A stretch of DNA of 49,221 nucleotides from Actinomyces culturomici (GCF_900499005.1 NZ_LS991317.1:4101-53321), one strand, 5' to 3'; counted from the first letter of the stretch, positions 8,354 through 18,942 are shown. The notes: a model not told the origin generated them from the sequence alone. Translations and numbers: made by a program.

Positions 8354-9236
8354 GGCTCCCCCTCTCGAGCGCGGCGAGGAGGGCCCGGGGGACCTCTGCG
8401 GACGAGGCGACGCGCACCGGGATGAGTCCCGGACGGTCGAGGAGCGCGGCGACGCGGGCGCGCCGTCCTTCGGCGACGGCCCTCGCCTGGTCGGCGAGGC
8501 GCGCGTCGGTGAGGAGGAAGTCGGGCAGCGGCCCCTCGTCGACGTCGACGACGCGCGTGCCCGGGGGCAGATCGGTCGGCGCCATGTCGTCGACGGCGAC
8601 GACGATCGCCCGATGCTGCGCGAGGAGGCGCTTGAGGAGTCGCTCGGACCGCGAACCCGGCTCGGGCTGGGCCGAGTCGGTGACGAGGACGAGGAGCGAG
8701 CGCCGACGCGTCGCGACGAGCGCCCGGTCGAGGAGGCGCGCCACATCGGAGCGCGGCGAATCGAGGGAGATCTCCTGGCGGATCCGCCGCAGGAGCGTCT
8801 CCGCATGCGCCTTCCCCGTCCGCGCCGGCGAGGTCGTGAGCCGCTCGGCGTCCCCGGCGACCGCCCCCACGCGGTCGCCGCGGGCGACCCCGAGCCAGGC
8901 GATCGCCTCGCACGCGGCGAGGGCGACCTCCGCCTTCGTCTCCCCGCTCGGCGCGAGGGCGCCCATCGAGCGGCCGGTGTCGACGACGAGGACGATCCCG
9001 AGGTTCGCGGTCGACTCGAAGCGCCGGACGATCGGGTCGCCCGTCTTCGCGGTCGCCGCCCAGTCGATGTCGTGGACGTCGTCGCCGGGCCGGTACTCGG
9101 CGAGGTCGAGGAACTCCCACCCGCGGCCCGCACGCACGCCGGAGTGCTGCCCCTCCATGACGGAGAGCAGCCTCCTCATGACGGGCAGTCGCGCCTTCGC
9201 GGAGAGGGCGCCGAGCTCGCGCGGACGGACGGGCAC
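8343..9236 (-). CDS. DUF58-domain protein
   Basis: DUF58 proteins are encoded beside MoxR ATPases and probably act with them. The 297-residue protein has the family hallmark YRPGDDVHDIDW at 48-59, followed by a VWA-like fold whose metal motif is DTGRSMG. No membrane helix is seen, unlike many DUF58 proteins that carry two N-terminal helices. The GTG at 9236 lies just before the MoxR stop (9239-9241), which suggests coupling; a clear Shine-Dalgarno is not visible, so the start is moderately sure. Confidence 0.85.
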   Translation of the reverse strand: MPVRPRELGALSAKARLPVMRRLLSVMEGQHSGVRAGRGWEFLDLAEYRPGDDVHDIDWAATAKTGDPIVRRFESTANLGIVLVVDTGRSMGALAPSGETKAEVALAACEAIAWLGVARGDRVGAVAGDAERLTTSPARTGKAHAETLLRRIRQEISLDSPRSDVARLLDRALVATRRRSLLVLVTDSAQPEPGSRSERLLKRLLAQHRAIVVAVDDMAPTDLPPGTRVVDVDEGPLPDFLLTDARLADQARAVAEGRRARVAALLDRPGLIPVRVASSAEVPRALLAALERGSRVR

Positions 9237-9238
9237 GA

Positions 9239-10228
9239 TCAGGGCACCGGGACCGCGGAGAAGACGGCGTCGACGAGGCCCTCGACGGAGACGTCGTCGG
9301 CGAGGGCGTCGAAGGTCCGCAGGATCCTGTGGCGCAGGACCGCGTGACGGAGGGCCTTGATGTCCTCGGGGACGACGTAGTGGCGGCCCTCGAGGAGGGC
9401 GACCGCCTGGGAGACCCGCATGAGCGCGATGCCGCCGCGCGGGGAGGCGCCGATGCGGACGTGCGAGGACCAGCCCGGGAGGGGCTGGGGGCCGGCGCCC
9501 CTCGTCGTGTTGATGAGATCGACGATGTACGCCTTGAGGGTTTCGTGGACGAAGACGCGCGAGGCGAGCCCCTGGAGCTCGAAGAGCTCGTCGAGGGAGA
9601 TCGGCTCGCCCTCGAGGGGGGCGTCCATCCGCCCCGAATCGATCCGATCGAGGATCTCGAGCTCGTCGTGGGGGCGCGGGTAGGTGATCGTCTCCTTGAG
9701 GAGGAAGCGGTCCATCTGCGCCTCGGGAAGGACGTAGGTGCCCTCCTCCTCGATCGGGTTCTGCGTCGCCATCACCATGAAGGGCCGCGGCAGGGGGTGG
9801 TCGACGCCGCCGATCGTCGTCTGCGACTCCGCCATCGCCTCGAGCATCGCGGACTGGGTCTTCGCCGAGGAGCGGTTGATCTCGTCGAGGAGGACGAAGT
9901 TCGCGTGGACCGGGCCGAGCTGGGTCGTCATCTCGCCGGTCGCCTGGTTCCAGATCTCCATGCCGACGATGTCGTTCGGCATGAGGTCCGGGGTGCACTG
10001 GATGCGACGGAACGAACCGGAGACCGCCGAGGCGAGGGTCCGGGCGGCGGTCGTCTTCGCAAGGCCCGGCACCGACTCGATGAGGACGTGCCCCTTCGCG
10101 AGGAGGGAGGCGAGGAGGGCCCGCTTGAGGGCCTCCTGTCCGACGATCTTCGAATCGAGGATCCCCTTGACGCGGGCGAGGAGCGCCGAGGCCCTCGTGA
10201 GCTCGGCGTCGGTGAGGTAGGCGGCCAT
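9239..10228 (-). CDS. MoxR-family AAA+ ATPase
   Basis: A 329-residue AAA+ ATPase of the MoxR group, which acts as a chaperone with VWA-domain partners. The Walker A motif is ESVPGLAKTT at 51-60 and Walker B is FVLLDEIN at 111-118; sensor 1 (ATQNP) and the arginine-containing MDRF segment follow. It is the first gene of a six-gene overlapping operon (MoxR, DUF58, small membrane protein, VWA, VWA, TPR). AGGAG lies before the ATG. In other bacteria similar (Bat) operons affect oxygen tolerance or envelope stress; the role here is not shown by the sequence. Confidence 0.92.
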   Translation of the reverse strand: MAAYLTDAELTRASALLARVKGILDSKIVGQEALKRALLASLLAKGHVLIESVPGLAKTTAARTLASAVSGSFRRIQCTPDLMPNDIVGMEIWNQATGEMTTQLGPVHANFVLLDEINRSSAKTQSAMLEAMAESQTTIGGVDHPLPRPFMVMATQNPIEEEGTYVLPEAQMDRFLLKETITYPRPHDELEILDRIDSGRMDAPLEGEPISLDELFELQGLASRVFVHETLKAYIVDLINTTRGAGPQPLPGWSSHVRIGASPRGGIALMRVSQAVALLEGRHYVVPEDIKALRHAVLRHRILRTFDALADDVSVEGLVDAVFSAVPVP

Positions 10229-10400
10229 GCGGTTCTCCTGACGGGACGACGGTTCCCCGCCATCCTATCGGCGACTCCGGGCGTTTCCGGCCGTCGGGCG
10301 GCTTCTCCTCGTCGGGGCGCCTCCGCGGTCGCGGTCCGGCGGCCGGGGGCGAAACCGAGCATCGGCTCCGGGCGGCACCGGAGCGGGCGCCCGACAACGG

Positions 10401-10434
10401 CCGGAGGCCGGACCCCTCGGGGTCCGGCCTCCGG
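10401..10434 (-). terminator. Stem-loop after pckG
   Basis: A 16-bp perfect stem (CCGGAGGCCGGACCCC arm, two-base loop) lies 28 bases 3' of the pckG stop. No U-tract is clear, as is usual in high-GC actinobacteria. It separates pckG from the moxR operon. Confidence 0.75.
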
Positions 10435-10461
10435 TTGAGCGATGCGCCTGGGCGCCTGGAA

Positions 10462-12297
10462 TCAGGCGCGGGCGGCGGCGATGCGCTCGCGGAACTTCGC
10501 GAGCTGCTCGGTGATCGCGGCGGGGAGCTTGTCGCCGAACTTGGAGAAGTACTCCTCGGTGTCGTCCATCTCCGCGGCCCAGGCCTCGGGATCGATCGCG
10601 AAGAGCTTGCCCCACACGGTCTCGTCGATGTCGAGGCCGTCGAGGTTGAAGTCCTCGAACTTCGGGTAGCGGCCGGTGACGCCGTCGATCGCCTCGACCT
10701 CGCCCGCGGCGCGGCGGACGATCCAGTCGAGGACGCGCGAGTTGTCGCCGTAGCCCGGCCACATGAACTTGCCGTTCTCGTCCTTGCGGAACCAGTTGAC
10801 CTGGTAGACCTTCGGGAACTTGTCGCCGAGCTCGGCCTGCATCTCGAGCCAGTGGCCCCAGTAGTCGGCCATGTTGTAGCCGCAGAAGGGCAGCATGGCG
10901 AAGGGATCGTGGCGGAGCGAACCGGCCTTGACGTCGGTCGCGGCCGCGGTGACCTCGGAGGCGACGGAGGCGCCGATGAACACGCCGTGGGCGGGCTCGT
11001 ACTGCTCGGCGACGAGCGGCACGTTGGTGGCGCGGCGGCCGCCGAAGAGGATCGCGTCGACCGGGACGCCCTGGGGGGCCTCCCAATCGGGGCAGATGAT
11101 CGGGCACTGCGAGGCCGGAACGGTGAAGCGGCTGTTCGGGTGGGCGGCCTTCTCACCGGACTCGGGGGTCCAGTCGTTGCCGTGCCAGTCGATGAGGTGA
11201 GCCGGGACCTCGCCGTCGATGCCCTCCCACCACACGTCGCCGTCGTCCGTGAGGGCGACGTTCGTGAAGATGGAGTTGGACTTCATGGTCTCCATGGCCA
11301 TCGGGTTCGTCGTGTACGCGGTGCCGGGGGCGACGCCGAAGAAGCCGGCCTCCGGGTTGATCGCGTACAGGCGGCCGTCCGGGCCCGGGCGCATCCACGC
11401 GATGTCGTCGCCGACGGTCTCGACCTTGTAGCCGGGGATCGTGGGCTGGAGCATGGCGAGGTTGGTCTTGCCGCAGGCCGACGGGAAGGCGGCGGTGACG
11501 TGGAACTGCTGGCCGGTCTCCTCGCGGGTGAGGCGGAGGATGAGCATGTGCTCGGCCATCCAGCCGTCGCGGCGGGCCATCGTCGAGGCGATGCGGAGCG
11601 CGAAGCACTTCTTGCCGAGGAGGGCGTTGCCGCCGTAGCCCGAGCCGAAGGACCAGATCTCGTTGGTCTCCGGGAAGTGGGTGATGTACTTCTCCTCGTT
11701 GCACGGCCACGCGGTGTCGGCCTGGCCCTCGGCGAGCGGGGCGCCGACGGAGTGGACGGCGGGAACCCACGGCTTGCCCTCGGCGATGAGGTCCATCGCC
11801 TTGGAGCCCATGCGGGTCATGATGCGCATGTTGCAGACGACGTAGGGCGAGTCGGTGATCTCGATGCCGAGCTGCGAGATCGGGCCGCCCAGCGGGCCCA
11901 TGGAGAAGGGGATGACGTACATCGTGCGGCCGGCCATGGCGCCGGTGAACTTCTCCTTGAGGGTCGCCTTCATCTCGGCGGGATCGGCCCAGTGGTTCGT
12001 CGGGCCGGCGTCCTCCTCCTTCTCAGAGCAGATGAAGGTGCGGGACTCGACGCGCGCGACGTCGGAGGGGAGCGAGCGGGCGAGGAAGCAGTTCGGGCGC
12101 TTCTCCTCGTTGAGCTTGGTGAACATGCCGCTCTCGACCATGAGGGAGGTGAGGCGGTCCCATTCCTCCTGCGAGCCATCGGAGAATTCGATGGCGTCCG
12201 GAGTCGTCAGCGCCGCGATCTCGGCGACCCACGCGAGGACGTCTTCGGGAGCGTTGGACGGAGCGGCAGCGCGCACGTCCTGTTCAGTCACGGACAT
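10462..12297 (-). CDS. pckG: Phosphoenolpyruvate carboxykinase (GTP)
   Basis: Converts oxaloacetate and GTP to PEP, CO2 and GDP in gluconeogenesis or anaplerosis; cytosolic. The 611-residue protein matches the GTP-dependent family in length, with the P-loop [12 protein letters not shown] near residue 274 and the kinase-2 motif GDDIAWM about 20 residues on. N-terminal NCFLARS and the FGGRR segment are also family features. It is monocistronic, bounded by a strong stem-loop downstream and a 240-base divergent region shared with the DUF47-pit operon. That region holds a CRP/GlxR-like site and a 16-base palindrome, so catabolite control is possible. Confidence 0.97.
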   Translation of the reverse strand: MSVTEQDVRAAAPSNAPEDVLAWVAEIAALTTPDAIEFSDGSQEEWDRLTSLMVESGMFTKLNEEKRPNCFLARSLPSDVARVESRTFICSEKEEDAGPTNHWADPAEMKATLKEKFTGAMAGRTMYVIPFSMGPLGGPISQLGIEITDSPYVVCNMRIMTRMGSKAMDLIAEGKPWVPAVHSVGAPLAEGQADTAWPCNEEKYITHFPETNEIWSFGSGYGGNALLGKKCFALRIASTMARRDGWMAEHMLILRLTREETGQQFHVTAAFPSACGKTNLAMLQPTIPGYKVETVGDDIAWMRPGPDGRLYAINPEAGFFGVAPGTAYTTNPMAMETMKSNSIFTNVALTDDGDVWWEGIDGEVPAHLIDWHGNDWTPESGEKAAHPNSRFTVPASQCPIICPDWEAPQGVPVDAILFGGRRATNVPLVAEQYEPAHGVFIGASVASEVTAAATDVKAGSLRHDPFAMLPFCGYNMADYWGHWLEMQAELGDKFPKVYQVNWFRKDENGKFMWPGYGDNSRVLDWIVRRAAGEVEAIDGVTGRYPKFEDFNLDGLDIDETVWGKLFAIDPEAWAAEMDDTEEYFSKFGDKLPAAITEQLAKFRERIAAARA

Positions 12298-12392
12298 TTT
12301 GCCTCCTGAGGCACTCGGTATTTCGGGACGAGGTCACGCCCCTGATCTACGTGATCCATCATCCCCGATCATGTGACGCATCGCGCGGGCGA

Positions 12393-12408
12393 ATGGTCCC
12401 GTGACCAT
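12393..12408. promoter_or_regulatory. Palindromic operator candidate between pckG and DUF47-pit
   Basis: ATGGTCCCGTGACCAT has perfect six-base arms around CCGT. It lies in the divergent promoter region next to a CRP-like site. The binding protein is unknown. Confidence 0.4.
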
Positions 12409-12409
12409 C

Positions 12410-12425
12410 TGTGCAACAGTTCACA
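12410..12425. promoter_or_regulatory. CRP/GlxR-like binding site
   Basis: TGTGCAACAGTTCACA matches the TGTG-N8-CACA layout of actinobacterial GlxR/CRP sites, with outer tetrads exact. Placed about 110 bases upstream of both pckG and the DUF47 gene, it could govern either. Confidence 0.45.
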
Positions 12426-12537
12426 CGGGGGGCGGTGGTGGCGATCCGGTGGCCGTAGGGTGACGAATAGGTGTCGGGTGTGCCCTACTCTGTAGACGCG
12501 CCCAGTCCGCGCACCTCATCATCCAGGAGGAAAAACC

Positions 12538-13170
12538 GTGGGATTCCGCAAGGCCGCTGAAGGCCCGTCCTTCTTCGAACTGTTCTCTCAGCAGGCCGCG
12601 AACCTCGTCTCCGGCACGACTCTCCTCGCCTCGATCCTCGGCGCCTCGCCGCAGGAGCGCATCGCGATCCGCGACCAGCTCCACGAGGTCGAGCACGCGA
12701 GCGACGAGATCAACCACCGCATCGCCCGCCTCATCAACCAGACCTTCGTCACCCCCTTCGACCGCGAGGACCTCGGTCTGCTCGCGTCGAACCTCGACGA
12801 CTGCATGGACCTCATCGACGAGGCCGGGGACCTCTTCGTCATGTACGGGATCGGCGTCGTCCCGGAGCCGACCGCGTCGCTCCTCGCCGAGCAGGTCGAC
12901 ATCCTCGCGCGCTGCTCCGACCAGACGAACCAGTCGATCCCGGGTCTCAAGTCCCCGCTCGACCTGCGCGACTACTGGGTCGAGATCAACCGCCTCGAGA
13001 ACGAGGGCGACCTCACGTACCGCCGCGCACTCACCGCCCTCTTCGAATCGGGCCTCGACCCGATCACGATCATCAAGCTCAAGGATCTCGTCGAGGTGCT
13101 GGAGAAGGCCTCCGACGCGTTCGAGGACCTCGCCAACGCCATCGAGACGATCGCGGTGAAGGAGTCCTGA
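12538..13170 (+). CDS. DUF47 family protein (Pit accessory, PhoU-like)
   Basis: DUF47 proteins are helical, PhoU-like and usually sit directly before Pit phosphate transporters, where they affect uptake. The 210-residue product is all-helical with no membrane segment; repeated E/D-rich helices (HEVEHASDEINHR, LDDCMDLIDEAGD, NRLENEGD) resemble PhoU metal-binding motifs. The GTG at 12538 follows AGGAGG. Only four bases separate it from the pit start, so the two form an operon with the lipoprotein gene after it. A single GTTCACACGG sequence at 12419-12428 is too weak to call a PHO box. Confidence 0.9.
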   Translation: MGFRKAAEGPSFFELFSQQAANLVSGTTLLASILGASPQERIAIRDQLHEVEHASDEINHRIARLINQTFVTPFDREDLGLLASNLDDCMDLIDEAGDLFVMYGIGVVPEPTASLLAEQVDILARCSDQTNQSIPGLKSPLDLRDYWVEINRLENEGDLTYRRALTALFESGLDPITIIKLKDLVEVLEKASDAFEDLANAIETIAVKES

Positions 13171-13174
13171 GACC

Positions 13175-14239
13175 GTGGATCTCAATCTGATCCTCGTCAG
13201 CCTCGTCATCGTCATCGCCCTCGGCTTCGACTTCACGAACGGCTTCCACGACGCGGCGAACGCCATCGCGACCTCCGTGTCGACGCGCGCCCTCACGCCG
13301 AGGGTCGCCCTCCTCATGGCCGCCGTGATGAACATCGTCGGCGCCCTCCTCGGCACCGAGGTCGCGAAGACCATCGGCAAGGGGATCATCGACATCTCCC
13401 ACTACACGAGTTCCACCGACGTCTCGATGCAGCGCGAGGGGCTCGTCATCGTGCTCTCCGCCCTCGTCGGCGCCGTGTGCTGGAACCTCATCACGTGGTG
13501 GTTCGGGCTCCCGTCCTCGTCCTCGCACGCCCTCATCGGCGGACTCGTCGGCGCGGGCCTCGCCTCGGCGACGGCGGTGAAGTGGACGGGGATCCTCGAC
13601 CACGTCATCATCCCGATGTTCGCGTCCCCGGTCGTCGGCTTCGTCCTCGGCTACGTCATCATGAGGCTCCTCATGATGGTCCTCGAAAACCTCCCCTATC
13701 ACCGGACGATGCGCAGATTCCGGATCCTCCAGACGATCTCGGCGGCGGCCATGGCCCTCGGCCACGGACTCCAGGACGCGCAGAAGACGATGGGCGTCAT
13801 CGTCATGGCGCTCGTCGCGGGCGGCTACGGCGAGACCCACCACGTCTTCGACGCCGCGACCGGCGACATGACGATCCCCCTGTGGGTGAAGCTCGCCGCC
13901 GCGTCCGCAATCTCGCTCGGCACCTACTCGGGCGGCTGGCGGATCATGCGGACGCTCGGCCGCAAGATCATCGACCTCGATCCCGCCCGCGGCTTCGTCG
14001 CCGAGTCGGTCTCCGCGGTCGTCCTCTACCTCTCGGCGTTCGTCCTCCACGCGCCGATCTCGACGACGCACACGATCACCTCGGCGATCCTCGGCGTCGG
14101 CGCGACGAAGCGATTCTCCGCGGTCCGCTGGGGCGTCGCCGGCAACATCGTCGGCGGCTGGTTCCTCACGCTCCCCGCGGCGGCGGGCGTCGCGGCCCTC
14201 GTCTTCTGGGTCGTCAACTTCCTCGTCTCCCTCGCATGA
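13175..14239 (+). CDS. pit: Low-affinity inorganic phosphate transporter (Pit family)
   Basis: A proton-coupled inner-membrane phosphate permease of the PiT/PHO-4 family. The 354-residue protein starts with the signature DFTNGFHDAANAIATSVST near residues 18-36, has SSSHALIGGLVGAG in the first half, and the second-half repeat GLQDAQKTMGVI and PISTTHTITSAILG. About ten hydrophobic helices are visible. It starts with GTG four bases after the DUF47 stop, preceded by AAGGAG inside that gene. It overlaps the lipoprotein ATG by four bases. It gives the cell a second phosphate route besides PstSCAB nearby. Confidence 0.94.
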   Translation: MDLNLILVSLVIVIALGFDFTNGFHDAANAIATSVSTRALTPRVALLMAAVMNIVGALLGTEVAKTIGKGIIDISHYTSSTDVSMQREGLVIVLSALVGAVCWNLITWWFGLPSSSSHALIGGLVGAGLASATAVKWTGILDHVIIPMFASPVVGFVLGYVIMRLLMMVLENLPYHRTMRRFRILQTISAAAMALGHGLQDAQKTMGVIVMALVAGGYGETHHVFDAATGDMTIPLWVKLAAASAISLGTYSGGWRIMRTLGRKIIDLDPARGFVAESVSAVVLYLSAFVLHAPISTTHTITSAILGVGATKRFSAVRWGVAGNIVGGWFLTLPAAAGVAALVFWVVNFLVSLA

Positions 14240-14703
14240 GCCAACCCGTTCGGTCCCCGCGGCGCCCAGGCGCCCGCGTCCTCGGCGCGGCCGCCCTCGT
14301 CCTCGTCCCCCTCGCCCTGGCGGGCTGCACGAGCACCTCAGTCCTCGACTTGAAGGTCGGCGACTGCCTGCAGCTCCCCTCGGAGTCCTCGGCGGCGACG
14401 ATCGAGCGCGCGAAGTGTACCGACTCGCACGAGGCGGAGGTCTCCGCCCTCGTGACGACGGATCCGAAGGACGCGAAGGCCTCCTACCCCGGCGCCGATG
14501 CGCTCTCCCAGCAGGCGGAAACCGGGTGCGTCGACTCCTTCGAGGGCTACGTCGGGACCCCGTACGTGTCCTCCGGCCTCGACGTCACGTGGCTGACGCC
14601 GACGGAGCAGTCGTGGTCGGAGGGCGACCGGACGATCGTCTGCCTCGTCCACGCGATGGACGCCCAGGAGCTCACCGCCTCGGTGAAGGACTCGAAGCTC
14701 TAG
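14236..14703 (+). CDS. Putative lipoprotein, septum-formation-like domain
   Basis: The 155-residue protein has a basic N-terminus, a hydrophobic signal and a lipobox ending LALAGC (Cys31). The mature part has the pattern VGDCL ... AKCTDSHEAEV ... C ... C, which resembles the Septum_form domain of actinobacterial cell-envelope proteins; four Cys could form two disulphides. The ATG overlaps the pit stop (ATGA). Its link to phosphate uptake is by operon only and its function is not known. Confidence 0.75.
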   Translation: MSQPVRSPRRPGARVLGAAALVLVPLALAGCTSTSVLDLKVGDCLQLPSESSAATIERAKCTDSHEAEVSALVTTDPKDAKASYPGADALSQQAETGCVDSFEGYVGTPYVSSGLDVTWLTPTEQSWSEGDRTIVCLVHAMDAQELTASVKDSKL

Positions 14704-14723
14704 GCCCGGGCGCGCGGGCGCAA

Positions 14724-14763
14724 GAGGGGGGGCCGGACCCGCGATGGCGGGCCGGCCCCCTCC
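14724..14763. terminator. Bidirectional terminator between the pit operon and pstB
   Basis: A near-perfect stem with arms of about 13 bases (GGGGGGGCCGG / CCGGCCCCCTC) plus an inner CCGC/GCGG pair lies between two convergent genes. Confidence 0.75.
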
Positions 14764-14794
14764 TTCGTCCCGCCCCCCCGGGACGTCTGGGGTG

Positions 14795-15573
<779 letters not shown>

Positions 15574-15605
15574 GGGGATCGGGTCCTTGAGTCGAGGGGG
15601 CGGGG

Positions 15606-16562
15606 TCAGCGGCCCTTGGGGGCGAACGCCTTGGCGATGACGCGGGCGATGACGTTGAGGATCATGACGAGGAGGATGAGGACGAGGGCGGCCGCCCAGG
15701 CCCGTTCCTCGTTGATCGTCGTCACGCAGTTCGTCGCGCTGGCGCGGCACGTGGCCGCGCCCTGGGAGTACTGGCGGTAGACGTAGACCGGGAGGGTCGT
15801 CATGCGCCCGTTGAGGGCGTTGGCGTTCATCTTCTCGATGAAGCCGACCGTGATGAAGAGGGGGGCGGTCTCGCCGATGACGCGGGCGATCGCGAGCATG
15901 ATCGGGGTCGTGAGGCCCGCGGCGGAGGTCCGCAGGACAACCTTGACGATCGTCTTCCACTTCGGGACGCCGAGGGCGTAGGAGGCCTCGCGCAGTTCGT
16001 TGGGGACGAGGCGAAGCATCTCCTCCGAGGAGCGGACCACGGTCGGGACCATGAGGACGGACAGGGCGATCGCGCCCATGATCCCCGCCCGGTAGCCCGA
16101 TCCGACGGCGATCGTGAAGAGGGCCGCGGAGAAGAGGCCGGCGACGATCGAGGGGATGCCGGTCATGACGTCGACGAAGAACGTCGTCGCCTTCGCGAGC
16201 CTCCCTCCCTGTCCGTACTCGACGAGGTAGATCGCGGTGAAGACGCCGATCGGGGCGGAGATGAGGGTCGCGAGGCCCGTGATGAGGAGGGTGCCGACGA
16301 TCGCGTGGGCAATGCCGCCCTTCACGAGGCCGCCGAAGACTCCGACCATGTCGGTCGTGAGGAAGGCGGGCGTGAGGCGGAGGTAGCCCTTCGCGATGAC
16401 CGTCCAGATGAGGGAGATGAGGGGGATCATCGCGAGGAGGAACGCGAAGGAGACTCCGATCCAGGCGATCTTGTCCTTGAGGGCGCGGATGCGGTCCCAG
16501 CCGGGGTCGGCGGAGGCGAAGAGGTCGCGGGAGGGGGTCTGGCGCGCGGAGGGGGTGGTCAT
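15606..16562 (-). CDS. pstA: Phosphate ABC transporter permease PstA
   Basis: An inner-membrane permease of the high-affinity PstSCAB system. The 318-residue protein has a first helix near residues 31-55, five more helices, and the EAA-type cytoplasmic loop [16 protein letters not shown] that docks on PstB. The ATG overlaps the pstC stop by one base (ATGA). [13 protein letters not shown] segment between the last two helices is an unusual Cys-containing extracytoplasmic insert. It is downstream of the PHO box at pstS and the pstS-pstC hairpin. Confidence 0.94.
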   Translation of the reverse strand: MTTPSARQTPSRDLFASADPGWDRIRALKDKIAWIGVSFAFLLAMIPLISLIWTVIAKGYLRLTPAFLTTDMVGVFGGLVKGGIAHAIVGTLLITGLATLISAPIGVFTAIYLVEYGQGGRLAKATTFFVDVMTGIPSIVAGLFSAALFTIAVGSGYRAGIMGAIALSVLMVPTVVRSSEEMLRLVPNELREASYALGVPKWKTIVKVVLRTSAAGLTTPIMLAIARVIGETAPLFITVGFIEKMNANALNGRMTTLPVYVYRQYSQGAATCRASATNCVTTINEERAWAAALVLILLVMILNVIARVIAKAFAPKGR

Positions 16563-17491
16563 CAGTTGGCTCCTGAGAACTCGGCCCTGCGCGACACGAT
16601 CCAGCGGGCGATCGAGTTGACGACGAGGGTGATGGCGAAGAGGGCGAGGCCGGTCGCGATGAGCGCGGACCGGTTGATGCCGGTCGCCTCGGGGAACTGG
16701 AGGGCGATGTTCGCGGCGATCGTCGAGTGCTTGCCCGCCTCGAGGATGTGGAACGAGTAGGAGGAGCCGACGGAGAGGACCATGACGACCGCCATGGTCT
16801 CGCCGAGCGCGCGCCCGAGTCCGAGCATCGAGGCAGAGACGACGCCCGAGCGGCCGAAGGGGAGGACGGCCATGCGGACCATCTCCCAGCGCGTGGCGCC
16901 GAGGGCGAGGGCCGCCTCCTCATGGAGGCCCGGGGTCTGGAGGAAGACCTCGCGGGACACCGAGGTGGTGATGGGGAGGATCATCACCGCGAGGATGAGC
17001 GACGCCGAGGCGATGACGCGCCCGGTCGGAGAGGCGGCGCCGCCGAAGAGCGGGAACCAGCCCATGTACTTCCCGAGCCACAGCCAGATCGGCTTGAGGA
17101 GGGGGATCAGCCACATCGCGCCCCAGAGGCCGTAGACGACCGAGGGGATCGCGGCGAGGAGGTCGACGAGGTAGCCGAGGACCTGCGCGAGCTTGCGCGG
17201 CGCGTAGTGGCTGATGAAGAGGGCGATGCCGACGGACACCGGGACGGCGATCACCATGGCGATCGCGGCGGCGAGGACGGTGCCGAAGATCTGCGGGAGG
17301 GTGAACGCCCAGATCGAGACCGGCTTCGCGGCGCCCTGGACCTTGAAGGTCGCGGAGGCGTCCGAGAGCGCGGGCCAGGCCTCGAGGATGAGGAAGGCGG
17401 CGACGGCGGCGAGCGTCGCGAGGATGATCACCGCCGCGGCGGTGGACACGGACTTGAAGACCAGGTTGCCGGTCTTGCCGGTGCTCTGCAT
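16562..17491 (-). CDS. pstC: Phosphate ABC transporter permease PstC
   Basis: The partner permease of PstA. The 309-residue protein has six hydrophobic helices, the [11 protein letters not shown] segment and the EAA loop [15 protein letters not shown] chose the ATG at 17491, preceded by AAGGGAAT; the longer frame overlaps pstS in another frame. It lies 77 bases after pstS, with a strong hairpin in the gap that likely lowers its expression relative to the binding protein. Confidence 0.94.
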   Translation of the reverse strand: MQSTGKTGNLVFKSVSTAAAVIILATLAAVAAFLILEAWPALSDASATFKVQGAAKPVSIWAFTLPQIFGTVLAAAIAMVIAVPVSVGIALFISHYAPRKLAQVLGYLVDLLAAIPSVVYGLWGAMWLIPLLKPIWLWLGKYMGWFPLFGGAASPTGRVIASASLILAVMILPITTSVSREVFLQTPGLHEEAALALGATRWEMVRMAVLPFGRSGVVSASMLGLGRALGETMAVVMVLSVGSSYSFHILEAGKHSTIAANIALQFPEATGINRSALIATGLALFAITLVVNSIARWIVSRRAEFSGAN

Positions 17492-17530
17492 GTGCGAATT
17501 CCCTTGGGGGCGGAAGGAAGGAAGCGGTGC

Positions 17531-17562
17531 GGTCCCGCCGGGCCCTGCGGCCCGGCGGGACC
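17531..17562 (-). terminator. Intercistronic hairpin between pstS and pstC
   Basis: A perfect 14-bp stem (GGTCCCGCCGGGCC arm, loop CTGC) lies seven bases after the pstS stop. Such hairpins act as partial terminators or mRNA stabilisers so that the binding protein is made in excess over the permease. Confidence 0.75.
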
Positions 17563-17568
17563 GGGGGA

Positions 17569-18693
17569 TCACTTGATCGCGTCGAGCGCGGCCTGGACCT
17601 TGGCGGTCATGTCGGCCGAGAGCGGGGCCGAGCCGGCGTTGTCGGCGGCCATCTGCTGGCCCTCCTGCGAGACCTGGTAGCCGACGAAGGCCTTGACGAG
17701 GGCGGCCTCGTTGGCGTCGGCGTAGGTCGAGCAGACGATCGAGTAGGAGACGAGGACGAGCGGGTAGGCGTTGTTCGTCTCGGGGACGCGGTTGACCTTG
17801 AGGGCGATGTCGTTCGCCTCGCGCCCCTCGACGGCGGTCGCGTTGTCGGCGGCGGCCGCGGCGGTCTCGTTGGAGAAGGAGACGAAGGTGCCGTCGGCGG
17901 CGGCGAGGGCCGCGGTGCCGAGCGAGCCCGCCTGGGAGGCGTCGGCGTAGCCGATCGCGCCCTTGCCGTCGGTGACGGCCTGGACGACGCCGGCGGTCTT
18001 GTCGCCGGACTCGCCGCCCTCGATCGGCCATTCCTTGCCTGCGTCGTAGGTCCAGACGTCACCGGCGGCCTCGTGGAGGTAGTCGGTGAAGTTCTCGGTC
18101 GTGCCGGACTTGTCGGAGCGGTGGACGGGCGTGATCGCGAGGTCGGGGAGGGTGACGCCCGGGTTGGACGCGGCGATCTCCGCGTCGTTCCAGTTGGTGA
18201 TCGCGCCGGAGAAGATCTTCGCGATCGTCGAGGCGGTGAGGTTGAGCGAGGAGATGCCGTCGAGGTTGAAGATGACGGCGACCGGGGAGATGTAGACCGG
18301 GAGGTCCCAGGCGGGGGCGCCGCAGCGGGCCTCGGCGGCCGTCATCTCGTCGCCCTCGAGCGGGGCGTCGGAGCCGGCCCAGAGGACCTGGCCGTCGTTG
18401 AACTGAGTGATGCCCGCGCCGGAGCCGACCGCGTCGTAGGAGACGGCGACGTCGGGCTGGACGGCGGAGAAGCCGGCCTTCCAGGCCTCCATGGCGGCCT
18501 CCTGCGAGGAGGCGCCGGCGCCGGCGAGGTTGCCGGAGAGGGCCTCGGCGGAGGAGGACGACTCGGTCGAGCTCGACATCGCGGCGGAGGACTCGGTGGA
18601 GTCGGAGGAGCCGTTGGAGCCGCACGCGGCGAGGGTGGTCATGAGGGCGGCGGCGCCGGCGAGGGCGCCGAAGCGGACGAGGCGGGTCGACAT
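17569..18693 (-). CDS. pstS: Phosphate-binding lipoprotein PstS
   Basis: The extracytoplasmic, lipid-anchored phosphate-binding protein of PstSCAB. The 374-residue protein has a lipobox ending LAAC (Cys24), a Ser-rich linker (about 27-52), then the PBP-like domain with the phosphate-contact sequences GAGASSQ, GSGAGITQF and RSDKSGTTENF. Upstream, PHO-box repeats lie about 90-130 bases before the ATG, so control by the PhoR-PhoP system is likely. It is first in the pst operon. Confidence 0.96.
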   Translation of the reverse strand: MSTRLVRFGALAGAAALMTTLAACGSNGSSDSTESSAAMSSSTESSSSAEALSGNLAGAGASSQEAAMEAWKAGFSAVQPDVAVSYDAVGSGAGITQFNDGQVLWAGSDAPLEGDEMTAAEARCGAPAWDLPVYISPVAVIFNLDGISSLNLTASTIAKIFSGAITNWNDAEIAASNPGVTLPDLAITPVHRSDKSGTTENFTDYLHEAAGDVWTYDAGKEWPIEGGESGDKTAGVVQAVTDGKGAIGYADASQAGSLGTAALAAADGTFVSFSNETAAAAADNATAVEGREANDIALKVNRVPETNNAYPLVLVSYSIVCSTYADANEAALVKAFVGYQVSQEGQQMAADNAGSAPLSADMTAKVQAALDAIK

Positions 18694-18780
18694 GATGGGT
18701 TTCTTCCGTTCTGCCGCCCGTATCGGCGGCGAATCATCGTGGCCGGAACGACCCCGGCTGCCGCTGAAACTAGGGATCTC

Positions 18781-18822
18781 AGGTGACGGCCTTCCCCGCC
18801 GATGGTGAACGGACGGTGAACA
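18781..18822 (-). promoter_or_regulatory. PHO box of the pstSCAB operon
   Basis: On the minus strand two GTTCACC units are spaced 11 bases apart (18821 and 18810), and a third GTCACC follows 22 bases later at 18787, all in one helical phase. This matches the 11-base direct-repeat layout of Streptomyces PhoP boxes. A TAGTTT -10 candidate lies nine bases beyond the last unit (18772-18767). Confidence 0.85.
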
Positions 18823-18942
18823 GGTACGTGATTCCGCTCACCGAAACCACAGATTCCGCCTATTCGCGCAGGTCAACGACATTGTTTCGACCCGATAACA
18901 ACTTTCCGGAAAGTTCACCGCCGCCCCTCTCCTCCGGTCGCC

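Noticed and set aside
12419-12428. PHO box upstream of the DUF47-pit operon
   Set aside because: Only one GTTCACA-like unit is present; the 11-base partner is missing.
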